A stretch of 64,000 bases of DNA from Methylococcus sp. Lineage in GTDB: Bacteria > Pseudomonadota > Gammaproteobacteria > Methylococcales > Methylococcaceae. Position numbers and translations under genes: made by a program. Where the stretch lies: NCBI GenBank assembly GCA_028688525.1, contig JAQTYA010000001.1, forward strand, positions 25,906-89,905, written 5' to 3'. The notes beneath the pieces were generated by a model, which searched no databases, was not told the origin of the DNA, and was given only the letters and a program-made list of their open reading frames with translations. Of the stretch, positions 52,940-62,933 are shown one piece after another. Position 1 is the stretch's first letter; each line of letters starts with the position of its first letter.

Positions 52940-54202
52940 ATGGCGGCTAGGAATGCTTTCTACGCCCAGTCCGGCGGTGTGACCGCCGTCATCAACGCAT
53001 CGGCCTGCGGGGTGCTGGAAACTGCCCGGCTGTTTCCCGACCGGATCGGTACCGTCTACGCCGGACGCAACGGCATCGTCGGCGCCTTGACCGAGGACCT
53101 GATCGACACTGGCCAGGAGTGTCCGGAAGCCGTCGCCGCGCTGCGCCACACGCCGTCGGGGGCTTTCGGCTCCTGCCGCTATAAGCTCAAGGGGCTAGAG
53201 GAAAACCGTGCCCAGTACGAGCGCCTGATCGATGTGTTCCGTGCCCACGACATCGGTTATTTTTTCTACAACGGCGGCGGCGATTCTGCCGACACCTGCC
53301 TGAAGGTCTCGCAGCTCTCGGAGAAAATGGGCTACCCCTTGCAAGCCATCCATGTGCCGAAGACCGTCGACAACGACTTGCCGATTACCGACTGCTGTCC
53401 CGGTTTCGGTTCGGTTGCCAAGTACATCGCGGTGTCGGTGCGGGAAGCGAGCTTCGACGTCCGTTCGATGGCGGCAACCTCCACCAGCATTTTCGTGCTG
53501 GAGGTGATGGGGCGGCATGCCGGCTGGATCGCTGCGGCAGGGGGGCTCGCCAGCGATGAAAAGCATGATCTTCCGCTGGTCATCTTGTTCCCCGAACAGG
53601 TGTTCGATCCGGAGCGGTTCCTGCTTGCGGTCGACGAAAAGGTTCGCACCAAAGGCTATTGCTCGATCGTGGTGTCGGAGGGTATCAAGGGCGCCGACGG
53701 CAGGTTCGTCGCCGAATCCGGCGTCCGCGACGCGTTCGGCCATGCCCAACTGGGCGGGGTGGCGCCGGTAGTCGCCGGGCTCATCAAGGAGCGCTTTGGG
53801 TACAAGTACCATTGGGCCGTCGCCGATTATTTGCAGCGCGCCGCTCGGCACGTCGCCTCCCGCACTGACGTCGAGCAGGCTTACGCCCTGGGCCGGGCCG
53901 CCGTCGAGCTGGCTCTGCAAGGGCGCAACGCCGTGATGCCGGCTATCGTACGGACTTCGGATTCGCCTTACACCTGGGAGATCGCGGCTGCGAATCTGGC
54001 GGAAGTAGCTAATGTGGAAAAAAAGATGCCGCTGGAGTTCATCAGCGCCGATGGCTTCGGGATCACCGAAAACTGCCGCCGCTACTTGCAGCCGCTGATC
54101 GAGGGCGAGGATTACCCCCCTTATGCTGGAGGTTTGCCAGACTATGTGACGCTGAAAAATGTTGCGGTGCCCAAGAAATTGGCGACCTCATTCTCCGTTT
54201 GA
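52940..54202 (+). CDS. pfp: Pyrophosphate-dependent 6-phosphofructokinase
   Basis: It phosphorylates fructose 6-phosphate reversibly with PPi in place of ATP. FYAQSGGVTAVINAS is the N-terminal P-loop-like segment. YNGGGDSADTC carries a non-glycine residue at the position that selects ATP enzymes, and VPKTVDNDLPITD contains the lysine linked with PPi use. The 420-residue length fits bacterial PPi-PFKs. In Methylococcus capsulatus a PPi-PFK gene is co-transcribed with an H+-PPase gene, and here hppA follows after 50 nt. The GGAGG-like site before ATG supports the start. Confidence 0.92.
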   Translation: MAARNAFYAQSGGVTAVINASACGVLETARLFPDRIGTVYAGRNGIVGALTEDLIDTGQECPEAVAALRHTPSGAFGSCRYKLKGLEENRAQYERLIDVFRAHDIGYFFYNGGGDSADTCLKVSQLSEKMGYPLQAIHVPKTVDNDLPITDCCPGFGSVAKYIAVSVREASFDVRSMAATSTSIFVLEVMGRHAGWIAAAGGLASDEKHDLPLVILFPEQVFDPERFLLAVDEKVRTKGYCSIVVSEGIKGADGRFVAESGVRDAFGHAQLGGVAPVVAGLIKERFGYKYHWAVADYLQRAARHVASRTDVEQAYALGRAAVELALQGRNAVMPAIVRTSDSPYTWEIAAANLAEVANVEKKMPLEFISADGFGITENCRRYLQPLIEGEDYPPYAGGLPDYVTLKNVAVPKKLATSFSV

Positions 54203-54252
54203 AGACCGCCCATCGTTCGCAATACCCACGATAACCTGTCAGGAGTATCGCC

Positions 54253-56385
54253 ATGGCTTGCTCGGTTTTGTCCTGCGCCCGTGAAGGGCTGTGTAGTCTG
54301 ATGCGCGACCGCGGAACTCGGGTGATTACCCAGGCGGGGATCGCGGAGTTTTTTGCGATCGGTCTGCTGGTCGACTGGGGCACAGGATTCGCCTTCGCCG
54401 CGGCCTTATCGGCATTGCTGTACGGCATCCTCTCGATCGGCTGGATCAACGCCCAGCCCGCAGGCAATGCCAAGATGATCGACATCGCCGCGGCGATCCA
54501 GCAAGGCGCACAGGCTTATCTTAACCGGCAGTACCGTACCATCGCCGCGGTTGGGATCGTGTTGTTTTTCATCATGGGTATCTTCCTGGGATGGACGATC
54601 GCCTTCGGTTTCGTGATCGGCGCTCTACTTTCCGGCGCAGCCGGCTACATCGGCATGAACATCTCGGTGCGGGCCAACTCCCGCACGGCCCAAGCGGCCA
54701 TGACGGGCTTGGACGCCGCCTTCGCGCTGGCATTCCGGGGCGGCGCGATCACCGGCATGCTGGTGGTCGGGCTCGGCCTGCTCGGCGTCGCAGGCTATTA
54801 CACGCTGCTGAAAACGGCGGGTGCGAGCGATCCGCTCCACGCACTGGTCGGGTTGGCCTTCGGCGGATCGCTGATTTCGATTTTCGCCCGTCTAGGCGGC
54901 GGCATCTTCACCAAAGGCGCCGACGTGGGTGCCGACTTGGTCGGCAAGGTGGAGGCGGGCATTCCCGAGGACGATCCGCGCAATCCGGCGGTCATCGCAG
55001 ACAACGTGGGTGACAATGTCGGCGATTGCGCCGGCATGGCGGCCGACCTGTTCGAGACCTACGCGGTGACTATCGTTGCCACCATGCTGCTGGGCGGGCT
55101 TCTGACCGGAGGCAACGAGGCGGCTATCGTGTATCCGCTGGTGCTGGGCGGCATTTCCATCCTCACCTCGATCGTCGGCACCTTCTTCGTCCGGATCGCG
55201 CCGGGCCAGAAGATCATGAGCGGGCTGTACAAGGGCGTGATCGTGTCCGGCGGACTGGCGGCCGTGGCCTTCCTGCCGATAACCGGCATCATGTTCGGCG
55301 GCGGCATCGATTTCGGCGGAACCGAACTATCCTGGTTCAGCCTATTCCTGGCGTCACTGATCGGCTTGGGTCTAACCGGCTTGATGGTCGTTATCACCGA
55401 ATACTACACGGCGACCGAATTCGCGCCGGTGCGCCATATCGCCGAAGCCTCCACCACCGGCCACGGCACCAACATCATCGCCGGGCTCGGCGTGTCGATG
55501 AAGGCAACGGCGGCGCCGGTGCTGGTGGTGTGTGCCAGCATCTGGGGAGCCCACGAACTGGCGGGGCTGTACGGCATCGCCGTGGCGGCTACCTCGATGC
55601 TGTCGCTGACCGGGATGATCGTCGCCCTAGACGCCTACGGCCCGATTACCGACAACGCCGGCGGCATCGCCGAGATGGCCGATTTGCCGGATTCGGTCCG
55701 CGCCATCACCGATCCTCTGGATGCCGTGGGCAACACCACCAAGGCCGTGACCAAGGGTTATGCAATCGGCTCGGCGGGGCTGGCGGCGCTGGTGCTGTTC
55801 GCCGACTACACCCATAACCTGGGCGGCAACGTCAATTTCGACCTCTCGAACCACATGGTCATCATCGGCCTGTTCATCGGCGGCATGGTGCCCTACCTGT
55901 TCGGCTCGCTGGCCATGGAGGCCGTGGGGCGAGCTGCAGGCGGCATCGTCAACGAAGTTCGCCGGCAATTCCGGGAAATCCCGGGCATCATGGATTACAC
56001 CGCCAAGCCCGATTATTCCCGCGCCGTCGATATGCTGACCCAAGCGGCGATCAGGGAGATGATCCTGCCTTCCTTGTTGCCGGTGGCGATTCCGGTAGTC
56101 GTAGGCTTGCTGCTCGGCAAGGAAGCCTTAGGCGGCGTGCTCATCGGTACCATCGTCACCGGATTGTTCGTCGCCATTTCGATGACGACCGGCGGCGGCG
56201 CCTGGGACAACGCTAAGAAATACATCGAGGACGGCCACTTTGGCGGCAAGGGCTCGGAGGCGCACAAGGCGGCAGTCACGGGCGATACGGTCGGAGATCC
56301 GTATAAGGACACCGCGGGTCCGGCGGTGAATCCGATGATCAAGATCATCAACATCGTGGCTTTGCTGCTGGTTCCCCTGCTGTAA
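54253..56385 (+). CDS. hppA: Membrane-bound proton-translocating pyrophosphatase, K+-independent type
   Basis: This V-type pyrophosphatase couples PPi hydrolysis to proton pumping across the membrane, or makes PPi in reverse. The active-site segments are [18 protein letters not shown] and [34 protein letters not shown] has lysine at the position that makes these enzymes potassium-independent. The length of 710 is normal, with an extra cysteine-containing N-terminal stretch ([14 protein letters not shown]). AGGAG stands 7 nt before the ATG. With pfp upstream it forms a PPi energy module. Confidence 0.95.
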   Translation: MACSVLSCAREGLCSLMRDRGTRVITQAGIAEFFAIGLLVDWGTGFAFAAALSALLYGILSIGWINAQPAGNAKMIDIAAAIQQGAQAYLNRQYRTIAAVGIVLFFIMGIFLGWTIAFGFVIGALLSGAAGYIGMNISVRANSRTAQAAMTGLDAAFALAFRGGAITGMLVVGLGLLGVAGYYTLLKTAGASDPLHALVGLAFGGSLISIFARLGGGIFTKGADVGADLVGKVEAGIPEDDPRNPAVIADNVGDNVGDCAGMAADLFETYAVTIVATMLLGGLLTGGNEAAIVYPLVLGGISILTSIVGTFFVRIAPGQKIMSGLYKGVIVSGGLAAVAFLPITGIMFGGGIDFGGTELSWFSLFLASLIGLGLTGLMVVITEYYTATEFAPVRHIAEASTTGHGTNIIAGLGVSMKATAAPVLVVCASIWGAHELAGLYGIAVAATSMLSLTGMIVALDAYGPITDNAGGIAEMADLPDSVRAITDPLDAVGNTTKAVTKGYAIGSAGLAALVLFADYTHNLGGNVNFDLSNHMVIIGLFIGGMVPYLFGSLAMEAVGRAAGGIVNEVRRQFREIPGIMDYTAKPDYSRAVDMLTQAAIREMILPSLLPVAIPVVVGLLLGKEALGGVLIGTIVTGLFVAISMTTGGGAWDNAKKYIEDGHFGGKGSEAHKAAVTGDTVGDPYKDTAGPAVNPMIKIINIVALLLVPLL

Positions 56386-56399
56386 GTCCTCGCTTGTTA

Positions 56400-56440
56400 C
56401 CCCTCTCCTCTTTGGGAGAGGGGCCGGGGGGTGAGAGCCC
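56400..56440. repeat. Palindromic GC-rich intergenic repeat after hppA
   Basis: CCCCTCTCC (56400-56408) pairs with GGAGAGGGG (56415-56423), followed by GCCGGGGGGTGAGAG. This pattern resembles short dispersed palindromic repeats seen in several gammaproteobacteria. It may also end hppA transcription, but no T run follows. A copy number in this genome cannot be seen from one window. Confidence 0.55.
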
Positions 56441-56561
56441 AGACTAACAACTCCCTGTATATTTCCCCTTCGATACTTCCCTTAAATCTTAAATTTCCGG
56501 TGGCCACCCAAGCTGTCGTCTGAGCGGTTTGCAGGGTCCAAACCGAATGCGAGGTAATGCA

Positions 56562-58610
56562 ATGACCAACCCTTTGCTGGAAAACTACGAACTGCCGCCG
56601 TTCTCGCGCATCGAGGCGAGCCAGGTGCTGCCGGCGGTTCGGCAAATCCTGGACGAAAGCCGGTCGGGGGTGGACGCGCTGCTCGAACGCGGCGGCCCGT
56701 TTACCTGGGCGAGCTTGGTTGAGCCGCTGGACGATCTCGACGACCGCCTGAACAAAGCCTGGTCGCCGGTCGGGCATCTCAATGCGGTGATGAACAGCGA
56801 AGCTTTGCGGGAAGCCTATAACGGCAGCCTGCCGCTACTGAGCGAATACGCGACAGAAATGGGCCAGAACGCGGCGCTATATGCCGCATTCCGGGAAGTG
56901 GCGGAAGGGGTGGAATACGCCCGGCTCGATACCGCCCAGCGCAAAACCGTCGACAATGCCCTGCGCGATTTCCGCCTGTCCGGGGTTGCCCTGGAAGGCG
57001 AGCAAAAGGCGCGCTTCAAGGCTATCGCTCAAGAGCTGTCGCAACTGGGCAGCCGGTTTTCCGACAATGTGCTGGACGCCACCAAAGGCTGGAGCCGACA
57101 TATCGAAGACGAGGCGCTGCTAGCTGGTCTACTGGAAACCGACCTCGCCGTCGCCCGCCAGGCGGCGGAAGACGAAGGCAAATCCGGCTGGGTTTTCGGC
57201 CTCGCCTTTCCCTCCTATATCGCCATAATGACCTACGCCGACGACCGGGCGCTGCGGGAGGAGTTCTATCGGGCCTATGCGACCCGCGCTTCGGAAACCG
57301 GGCCCCAGGGCGGACGCTGGGACAACGGCGAGGTGATGGAAAAGATACTGGCTTTGCGTCACGAAGAGGCTGGTCTCTTGGGGTTTTCCAATTACGCCGA
57401 ACTGTCCCTGGCGACCAAGATGGCGGAGAGTCCGGAACAGGTGCTGAGTTTCCTGAATGACCTCGCCGAAAAGGCTCTGCCCGTCGCCCGGCGCGACCTG
57501 GAGGAACTGCGGGTGTTCGCACGGGATCAGCATGGGATCGAGACGCTTCAGTCCTGGGACATGACGTACTATTCCGAGAAACTCCGCGAGCATAAGTACG
57601 CATTCTCCGAAGAGGAGGTGAAGGCCTACTTTCCCGCCGAACGCGCAGTTTCCGGCCTGTTCGCGGTGGTGCAGAGGCTTTACGGACTGGATATCGAGCG
57701 CCGCGACGGCGTCGACGTCTGGCATCCGGACGTCCGCTACTACGAGATATTAGACCGGACAGGCGAACTGAGGGGCGGATTCTACCTAGACCTCTACGCC
57801 CGGCCCAGCAAGCGCGGCGGCGCCTGGATGGACGAATGCGTCAGCCGGCGCCGCGTCGGCGGGAGCATTCAGAGTCCGGCCGCCTATCTGACCTGCAATT
57901 TCATCCCCCCGGCCGGCGACGAACCCGCGCTGCTTCGGCACGACGACGTGGTGACGCTGTTCCACGAATTCGGCCACGGCCTGCACCATTTGCTGACCCG
58001 TGTCGAGTATCTCGGGGTGTCCGGCATTCGAGGCGTGGAATGGGATGCAGTGGAGCTGCCCAGCCAGTTCATGGAGAACTTTTGCTGGGAACGCGAGGCG
58101 CTGGGGCTGATTTCTGGCCATTACCGCACCGGCGAGTCCCTGCCCGACGCACTATTGGCCAAGATGCTGGCCGCCAAGAATTTCCAGGCCGGTATGCAAA
58201 CCGTCAGGCAACTGGAGTTTGCCCTGCTGGATTTCCGCATTCACCGCGATTACGATCCCGCCCGTGGCGGACGCGTCTATGAGACGCTCGACGAAGTCAG
58301 GAGGCAGGTCTCGGTCTTGCCGCCGCCGGCCTACAACCGTTTTCCGCACAGCTTCCAGCATATCTTCGGTGGCGGCTACGCGGCGGGTTATTACAGTTAC
58401 AAATGGGCCGAAGTGCTGTCCAGCGACGCGTTTTCGCTGTTCGAAGAGCGCGGCATCTTCGACCCGGAGACCGGCCACGCCTTCCTGAGCAATGTATTGG
58501 AGCAAGGCGGGCGGCGCGGCGCGCTGGAGTCCTTCGTCGCCTTCCGCGGCAGGGAGCCTGAAGTCGATGCACTACTGCGCCACAGCGGGATGCTGGAGCC
58601 GGCCGGCTAG
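56562..58610 (+). CDS. prlC: Oligopeptidase A (M3 family metallopeptidase)
   Basis: This zinc endopeptidase degrades short peptides, including cleaved signal peptides, in the cytoplasm. The zinc motif is [10 protein letters not shown] near residue 468, and [22 protein letters not shown] ends the protein. The start is ATG 56562 ([14 protein letters not shown]), with GAGG at good distance. The track start at 56529 adds 11 unlikely residues. The 682-residue length is normal. Rubredoxin follows 35 nt later on the same strand. Confidence 0.95.
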   Translation: MTNPLLENYELPPFSRIEASQVLPAVRQILDESRSGVDALLERGGPFTWASLVEPLDDLDDRLNKAWSPVGHLNAVMNSEALREAYNGSLPLLSEYATEMGQNAALYAAFREVAEGVEYARLDTAQRKTVDNALRDFRLSGVALEGEQKARFKAIAQELSQLGSRFSDNVLDATKGWSRHIEDEALLAGLLETDLAVARQAAEDEGKSGWVFGLAFPSYIAIMTYADDRALREEFYRAYATRASETGPQGGRWDNGEVMEKILALRHEEAGLLGFSNYAELSLATKMAESPEQVLSFLNDLAEKALPVARRDLEELRVFARDQHGIETLQSWDMTYYSEKLREHKYAFSEEEVKAYFPAERAVSGLFAVVQRLYGLDIERRDGVDVWHPDVRYYEILDRTGELRGGFYLDLYARPSKRGGAWMDECVSRRRVGGSIQSPAAYLTCNFIPPAGDEPALLRHDDVVTLFHEFGHGLHHLLTRVEYLGVSGIRGVEWDAVELPSQFMENFCWEREALGLISGHYRTGESLPDALLAKMLAAKNFQAGMQTVRQLEFALLDFRIHRDYDPARGGRVYETLDEVRRQVSVLPPPAYNRFPHSFQHIFGGGYAAGYYSYKWAEVLSSDAFSLFEERGIFDPETGHAFLSNVLEQGGRRGALESFVAFRGREPEVDALLRHSGMLEPAG

Positions 58611-58645
58611 CGCCTCTGGGAGCATCCCATCGAAAGGAGAGGAAA

Positions 58646-58816
58646 ATGACAGACTACCGCAAATATACCTGTTCGTCCTGCGGCTATATCTACGATGAAG
58701 CCGACGGAGATCCTGATCTGGGCATCGCGCCAGGTACCCTGTTCGAGGATATTCCAGAAGACTGGACTTGTCCGGAATGCGGGGTGGACAAGAGTTTCTT
58801 CGAGTTCCTGGATTGA
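58646..58816 (+). CDS. Rubredoxin
   Basis: This 56-residue gene is too short for the ORF track. It encodes [16 protein letters not shown] near the N-terminus and [14 protein letters not shown] near the C-terminus, the two CxxC pairs that bind a single iron in rubredoxins. AAAGGAGAGG precedes the ATG at good spacing. It is a small electron carrier in the cytoplasm. Its position just after prlC suggests co-transcription, while the 12-bp hairpin beyond its stop is a probable terminator. Confidence 0.96.
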   Translation: MTDYRKYTCSSCGYIYDEADGDPDLGIAPGTLFEDIPEDWTCPECGVDKSFFEFLD

Positions 58817-58822
58817 CAACCG

Positions 58823-58859
58823 CCGCGTTCCGCCCGCCCTTTCGACCGGCGGAACGCGG
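58823..58859. terminator. Bidirectional terminator between rubredoxin and phosphoesterase genes
   Basis: CCGCGTTCCGCC (58823-58834) and GGCGGAACGCGG (58848-58859) form a perfect 12-bp stem with a 13-nt loop. It lies 6 nt after the rubredoxin stop and 11 nt from the convergent phosphoesterase stop. Confidence 0.6.
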
Positions 58860-58870
58860 TGCGGTGAGCG

Positions 58871-60571
58871 TTAGTGGTTGGTGTTCGTGGCGCCGGAGGC
58901 CGGCGCGCCGAAGACCGAGAAGAGGTTGTTGACCTGGGCGTCGCGCTCGGCGAGCGGAGCCAGCCCATAGCGTTTTTCCAGGGTCGCCAGAATGGAAGAG
59001 GTGTCGTACTGGGTGCTGTCGACGGCGAAGTCGTGGGGCAATAGCGGCGACACGATCAGGGCGGGTATCCGGTTGCCCGGCCCCCATTTGTCGTGCGGTC
59101 CGTCGTTATTGTCCTGGCCGGGCGGCTGCACATGGTCGTACTGGCCGCCGAATTCGTCATAAGCCACGATGACCATGGTGTCGTTAGCGCAGGCGCTGTT
59201 TTCGATAGCGGCGAGCAATACCACTAGATGATCGCTGCCGATGGGCTCGCTGCCGTAGCCAGGATGCTCGTTGCCTTCGCCAATGGGCTTCACGAAGCTC
59301 ACTTGCTTCAGTTTGCATTCCGATTTCGAAGTCTGCGCCAAGTCGATGAACTCGATCTCGTCTCGCAGATGCGCCTTGCGGTTCTTCAAACCAGCTTTCG
59401 TGTGGGTGCTGAAGTTGGCGAAATAGTTGAACGGCTGGTGGTGGAATTGGAACCAAGTATCGGGACAGTTCGGGAAAGTGGCGCCCTGGATAGTGTGAGG
59501 GTCTGAGCATGCCGGGCCGTGTCCGTTGCTCCAGCCCGGAGCGCCAATACTGCCGTTGGCGTTCGACCAGCCGCCCGAGTACCAGGCCCAGCTCACGCCT
59601 GCGGCGGAGAGCCGGTCGCCTATCGTCGGCGCGGTTTGCAGCGGCAGTTGTTGATAATCCTTGGTTCCCGGTTGGTAGGGCTGGTTACTCGACTGCACCG
59701 TGTTGACCGCATAGTCGCCGCAAACGACGTTCGCCGGTGTAGGGCCGCGGCCGGACGGGGGATTGCACGATGCGGTCAACTTCCCATCGATGAGCGTATA
59801 GCTCGCCTGCGAGGTGTAAAGCGGATAGTTGGCTGGCATGCCGTTGGCGTCGACGACCGAATGCAGATCTTTCTTGCTGCCGTCGTTCACTGCGTTTGGC
59901 CAAGTTGGCGTGCTTGCTGCGATCAGCCATTGATGGTTCAGGAACGAGCCGCCGAACGCCGAGTGGAAGAAGTTGTCGGCGATCGCGTAGTTGGGGTGTC
60001 CGTTCTGGTGCAGATAGCGGTAAACCGGAAGCTGCTTGGTGTCGTAATAGCCTAGGGTCAGGCCTACGGCGTCGCTGCCGGTTACGTAGCGGTCCAAAGC
60101 TCCGCCATTCAGTTGGTACTGCTGCTGATAGTAGCGGTGCACGATGTCTTCGGTACAGCCGCCGTTGTAGCTGTCGCCCTGCGAAACACCGCCAGTACAG
60201 GTGGATGCTGTTACAGGGATATAGCTATCGATCATGAACTCGGCGTTGGAAAACGCGCTTTCGATGGCATTGACTGTATCGGTGCAGGTGACCGGCAGCG
60301 GTGAGGGCGAAGTCAGGTTTGGGTCGTTCTGCAGCAGACAGGCGTAGCGCTCGCCGGCTTGGTTGACCTGGGAGATGTAATTCGCCGGGCTGCGTCCGTT
60401 TACGCCTTCCCAATCGCCGTAGAGATTGTCGAAGCTGTGATTTTCCTGATAGATGACGACGAAATGTTTGATCTTCTTCATCTCGCTGCCGGGGTGGGCG
60501 TAGGTGGGGAGAGGCCCCAGACCTACCGTTGCAAGGGCGGCGACAAGGGGTATCTGGCGTATGGCTGGCAT
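58871..60571 (-). CDS. Secreted phosphoesterase family protein (acid phosphatase/phospholipase C type)
   Basis: This 566-residue protein has a signal peptide (IPLVAALATVGLGPLPTYA) and the phosphoesterase motif IKHFVVIYQENHSFDNLYGD. IVAYDEFGGQYDHVQPPG completes the metal-binding region near the C-terminus. The family includes AcpA-like acid phosphatases and bacterial phospholipase C. Substrate and metal ions cannot be fixed from sequence. It probably acts in the periplasm or outside the cell and may help obtain phosphate. No Pho box was recognised upstream. It is divergent from the Tim44-like gene. Confidence 0.88.
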   Translation of the reverse strand: MPAIRQIPLVAALATVGLGPLPTYAHPGSEMKKIKHFVVIYQENHSFDNLYGDWEGVNGRSPANYISQVNQAGERYACLLQNDPNLTSPSPLPVTCTDTVNAIESAFSNAEFMIDSYIPVTASTCTGGVSQGDSYNGGCTEDIVHRYYQQQYQLNGGALDRYVTGSDAVGLTLGYYDTKQLPVYRYLHQNGHPNYAIADNFFHSAFGGSFLNHQWLIAASTPTWPNAVNDGSKKDLHSVVDANGMPANYPLYTSQASYTLIDGKLTASCNPPSGRGPTPANVVCGDYAVNTVQSSNQPYQPGTKDYQQLPLQTAPTIGDRLSAAGVSWAWYSGGWSNANGSIGAPGWSNGHGPACSDPHTIQGATFPNCPDTWFQFHHQPFNYFANFSTHTKAGLKNRKAHLRDEIEFIDLAQTSKSECKLKQVSFVKPIGEGNEHPGYGSEPIGSDHLVVLLAAIENSACANDTMVIVAYDEFGGQYDHVQPPGQDNNDGPHDKWGPGNRIPALIVSPLLPHDFAVDSTQYDTSSILATLEKRYGLAPLAERDAQVNNLFSVFGAPASGATNTNH

Positions 60572-60709
60572 TTCGGTTCCTTAGATTGTTTATTTAGCGG
60601 TCTTTTCGCCGCTTTCGTTCGAGCGGCGGTGCTCAGGCTAGGCCCTGCGTATGACGTGAGTGAGAAAATTCGATGTCGACTCGGAGAGAGTTCGGCGCAA
60701 GGTGGGGAG

Positions 60710-60738
60710 TTGTAATTCTTAAGCCCTTCCCATATAAC
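60710..60738 (+). promoter_or_regulatory. Candidate sigma70 promoter for the Tim44-like gene
   Basis: TTGTAA (60710-60715) and TATAAC (60733-60738) are separated by 17 nt and lie 35-63 nt before the ATG at 60773. Both hexamers differ from consensus by one or two bases. Confidence 0.5.
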
Positions 60739-60772
60739 TCCTGGCGGAGTCACCTTAGGCTTTGAGGGCCGT

Positions 60773-61705
60773 ATGAATAAAATTTTCGGGTTTGCACTGA
60801 GCGCCATGCTTGTTACGGCGCTGCTGTTTTCAGGCATGAATGACGCGTTCGCCAAACGCATGGGCGGAGGCAAATCCTTCGGGAGCAGACCTTCATACAG
60901 CGAGCCTTACCGGCGTTCCACCGAAGGAGACTCGTTCTCGCAGGCTCAGCGTCCAGGCTATCAGGCCGCCCCGGCGAGCGCGGCGAGCCAGCGCAATCAG
61001 GCGGCGCGCGACGCCTATTCCCGCCGTGGCGGTTTCATGGGCATGCTCGGCGGGCTGGCTCTGGGCGGCCTGTTGGGAGCGATGCTGTTCGGCGGCGCAT
61101 TCGAGCATCTGAACTTCATGGATATCCTCCTGTTCGCAGCGATCGGCTACGCACTGTATCGGCTGCTGGCTGCGCGCAGAAGCCAACCTCAGCCCGCGGC
61201 GGGCGCCGGCGGCGCGGCTTATTACCCACACTCAGATGCCGAAAGCGGTGCGCGTCCGAATTCGGCGCGCCCCGGTTTCGACACCGATTTGTTGTCGCGG
61301 CGCGGCTCGGGTCACCGGACCAATCCGTATCCGGCCGATTTCGACGCTGCCGGTTTCCTCAACGGCGCAAAAGCGGCCTATCGCCAGTTGCAACAGTCCT
61401 GGGACGAACGCGATCTGAGCACTCTCAGGGCGCTGACCACCGACAAGGTATTCGCCGAACTGCAGGATCAGCTGAGGTCCTCCACGGAGCGGCACCGCAC
61501 CGAGCTGCTGCGGGTGGACGCGGAAATTCTGGAGGTGAACGATCAGGGCGACGAGCGCCAGGTCGCCGTTCTGTTCGACGTCGCTCTGCGCGAATCGCCG
61601 ATGGAGAGCGCGAGCGACGTACATGAGGTTTGGCACTTCGTACGCTCGCGTTCGAGCCGGCAGCCGACCTGGTTCCTGGACGGCATCCAGCAGGTCGAAG
61701 CCTGA
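60773..61705 (+). CDS. Tim44-like domain membrane protein
   Basis: This 310-residue protein has a signal peptide or anchor (KIFGFALSAMLVTALLFSGMNDAFA), a glycine-rich hydrophobic region (GMLGGLALGGLLGAMLFGG and FMDILLFAAIGYALYRLL) and a C-terminal Tim44-like domain (about 190-310: FLNGAKAAYRQLQQSWDERDLSTLRALTTDKVFAEL). Bacterial Tim44-like proteins are widespread, but their role is not settled. The residues between are low-complexity and likely disordered. The following TlpA-like frame overlaps its end. Confidence 0.85.
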   Translation: MNKIFGFALSAMLVTALLFSGMNDAFAKRMGGGKSFGSRPSYSEPYRRSTEGDSFSQAQRPGYQAAPASAASQRNQAARDAYSRRGGFMGMLGGLALGGLLGAMLFGGAFEHLNFMDILLFAAIGYALYRLLAARRSQPQPAAGAGGAAYYPHSDAESGARPNSARPGFDTDLLSRRGSGHRTNPYPADFDAAGFLNGAKAAYRQLQQSWDERDLSTLRALTTDKVFAELQDQLRSSTERHRTELLRVDAEILEVNDQGDERQVAVLFDVALRESPMESASDVHEVWHFVRSRSSRQPTWFLDGIQQVEA

Positions 61706-62199
61706 GAGTATTCCTAGGTTCGGTCGCCGGTGCGGGAGCACTCGCACTGGCGCTGTGGCTGGGCTACGGAAGGGGTGGCGGGACGCTTCCCGGCGAAATC
61801 GGTTTCACCACCCTCCAGGGCGAGAGGGTGCGGATCGGCGACTGGAGCGGCCAGCCCGTGTTGCTGACCTTTTGGGCCAGCGACTGCCGTAGCTGTCTCG
61901 AAGAAATGCCGGAACTCGCGGCGCTGTTCAAGGATTACGGCGGGCGGGGCTTGCGGATGGCGGCTGTGGCCATGCCTTACGACCTGCCCAACCGGGTGCT
62001 GGCCTTGGCTCGAGACGAGAGCTGGCCGTTTCCTGTGGGGCTAGACCCGTTAGGCCAGCTGAGCGGCGCGCTGAAGGTCGAGCTGGTTCCGAATACTTAT
62101 TTGTTGGGGCGCGACGGCGCGGTTGTCGCATCGCGTCTCGGCAAGCCGGATTTCCGCGAGTTGCGGGAAACAATAGAACAATTACTCCGGGAGAGATGA
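61630..62199 (+). CDS. Membrane-anchored TlpA-like thioredoxin-fold protein
   Basis: The protein has a hydrophobic anchor (FLGSVAGAGALALALWLGYG) and a periplasmic thioredoxin fold with the redox motif WASDCRSCLEEMP and the conserved VPNTYLLGRDG turn. It probably reduces or oxidises periplasmic thiols, for example in cytochrome maturation. The start is unclear. The track uses TTG at 61630 inside the Tim44-like gene without a proper ribosome binding site. A CTG at 61702, overlapping the upstream TGA, would also keep the anchor. hemJ follows 4 nt later, so co-transcription is likely. Confidence 0.8.
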   Translation: MALRTLAFEPAADLVPGRHPAGRSLRVFLGSVAGAGALALALWLGYGRGGGTLPGEIGFTTLQGERVRIGDWSGQPVLLTFWASDCRSCLEEMPELAALFKDYGGRGLRMAAVAMPYDLPNRVLALARDESWPFPVGLDPLGQLSGALKVELVPNTYLLGRDGAVVASRLGKPDFRELRETIEQLLRER

Positions 62200-62203
62200 A
62201 CGT

Positions 62204-62626
62204 ATGTGGCTGAAAGCTTTCCACCTGATTTTCATGGTGACTTGGTTCGCGGGGCTTTTCTATCTGCCGCGCTTATTCGTCTACCACGCCATGACCTCCG
62301 ATGCTCCGGGCATCGCCCGCTTCAAAATCATGGAAAGAAAATTGTTCTGGGGCATCACCACCCCGGCGATGGTCCTAACCTTGATTTTTGGCGTCTGGAT
62401 GCTGGCCGATTATGACTGGGCACTTTATGGTACTAGCCGCTGGCTGCATCTTAAACTGACGCTAGTGGGGTTTCTAGTCGGTTACCACGTTCTGTGTTGG
62501 CAATGGCTCAGGGATTTCGCCGAGGACCGTAATTCGCGCAGCCATCTGTTCTACCGCTGGGTCAATGAAGTCCCGGTGCTGTTCCTGTTTGCCATCATTC
62601 TGCTCGCGAGTTTGAAGCCCTTCTGA
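62204..62626 (+). CDS. hemJ: Protoporphyrinogen IX oxidase HemJ-like membrane protein
   Basis: This 140-residue protein has about four transmembrane helices. KAFHLIFMVTWFAGLFYLPRLFVYHA, with conserved histidines, matches the HemJ family that oxidises protoporphyrinogen IX before ferrochelatase. The end (NEVPVLFLFAIILLASLKPF) is typical. The related CopD-type family shares the fold, so other names exist in databases. It starts 4 nt after the TlpA-like stop and FmdB follows 13 nt later. hemH is in the same window at 2.5-3.5 kb. Confidence 0.88.
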   Translation: MWLKAFHLIFMVTWFAGLFYLPRLFVYHAMTSDAPGIARFKIMERKLFWGITTPAMVLTLIFGVWMLADYDWALYGTSRWLHLKLTLVGFLVGYHVLCWQWLRDFAEDRNSRSHLFYRWVNEVPVLFLFAIILLASLKPF

Positions 62627-62639
62627 CGAGAATCATCGA

Positions 62640-62855
62640 ATGCCTACTTACGACTATGCTTGCCAGTCCTGCAACCAGGACTTCACCGTCATGCAGAAGA
62701 TCAGCGATCCTGCGCCGGTCTGCCCGCATTGCGGTTCAGAGTCGGTGAACAAGAAATTGTCGGCGCCTGCGGTTCATGGCAAGGCTCCGTCCCGTGCCTT
62801 ATCCAATTCCCCCGGCCATGGCTGTGCTACGGGCGGCTGCGGCTGCAAACACTGA
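62640..62855 (+). CDS. FmdB-family zinc-ribbon protein
   Basis: This 71-residue protein starts with MPTYDYACQSCNQDFTVMQ and has CPHCGSESVNKKLSAPAV, the FmdB-type zinc ribbon. The tail (GHGCATGGCGCKH) is rich in glycine and cysteine. FmdB proteins are named for a gene next to formamidase/amidase operons, and their actual function is not well defined. It follows hemJ directly and is the last gene of the Tim44-TlpA-hemJ-fmdB run. Confidence 0.9.
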   Translation: MPTYDYACQSCNQDFTVMQKISDPAPVCPHCGSESVNKKLSAPAVHGKAPSRALSNSPGHGCATGGCGCKH

Positions 62856-62933
62856 TATATCTTCTGGTCCGTTTGCTTCATATGTAGACAGGACAGTCCG
62901 ATATAAGCTGGTTTCGCAATCAGGCCGTTCCGC

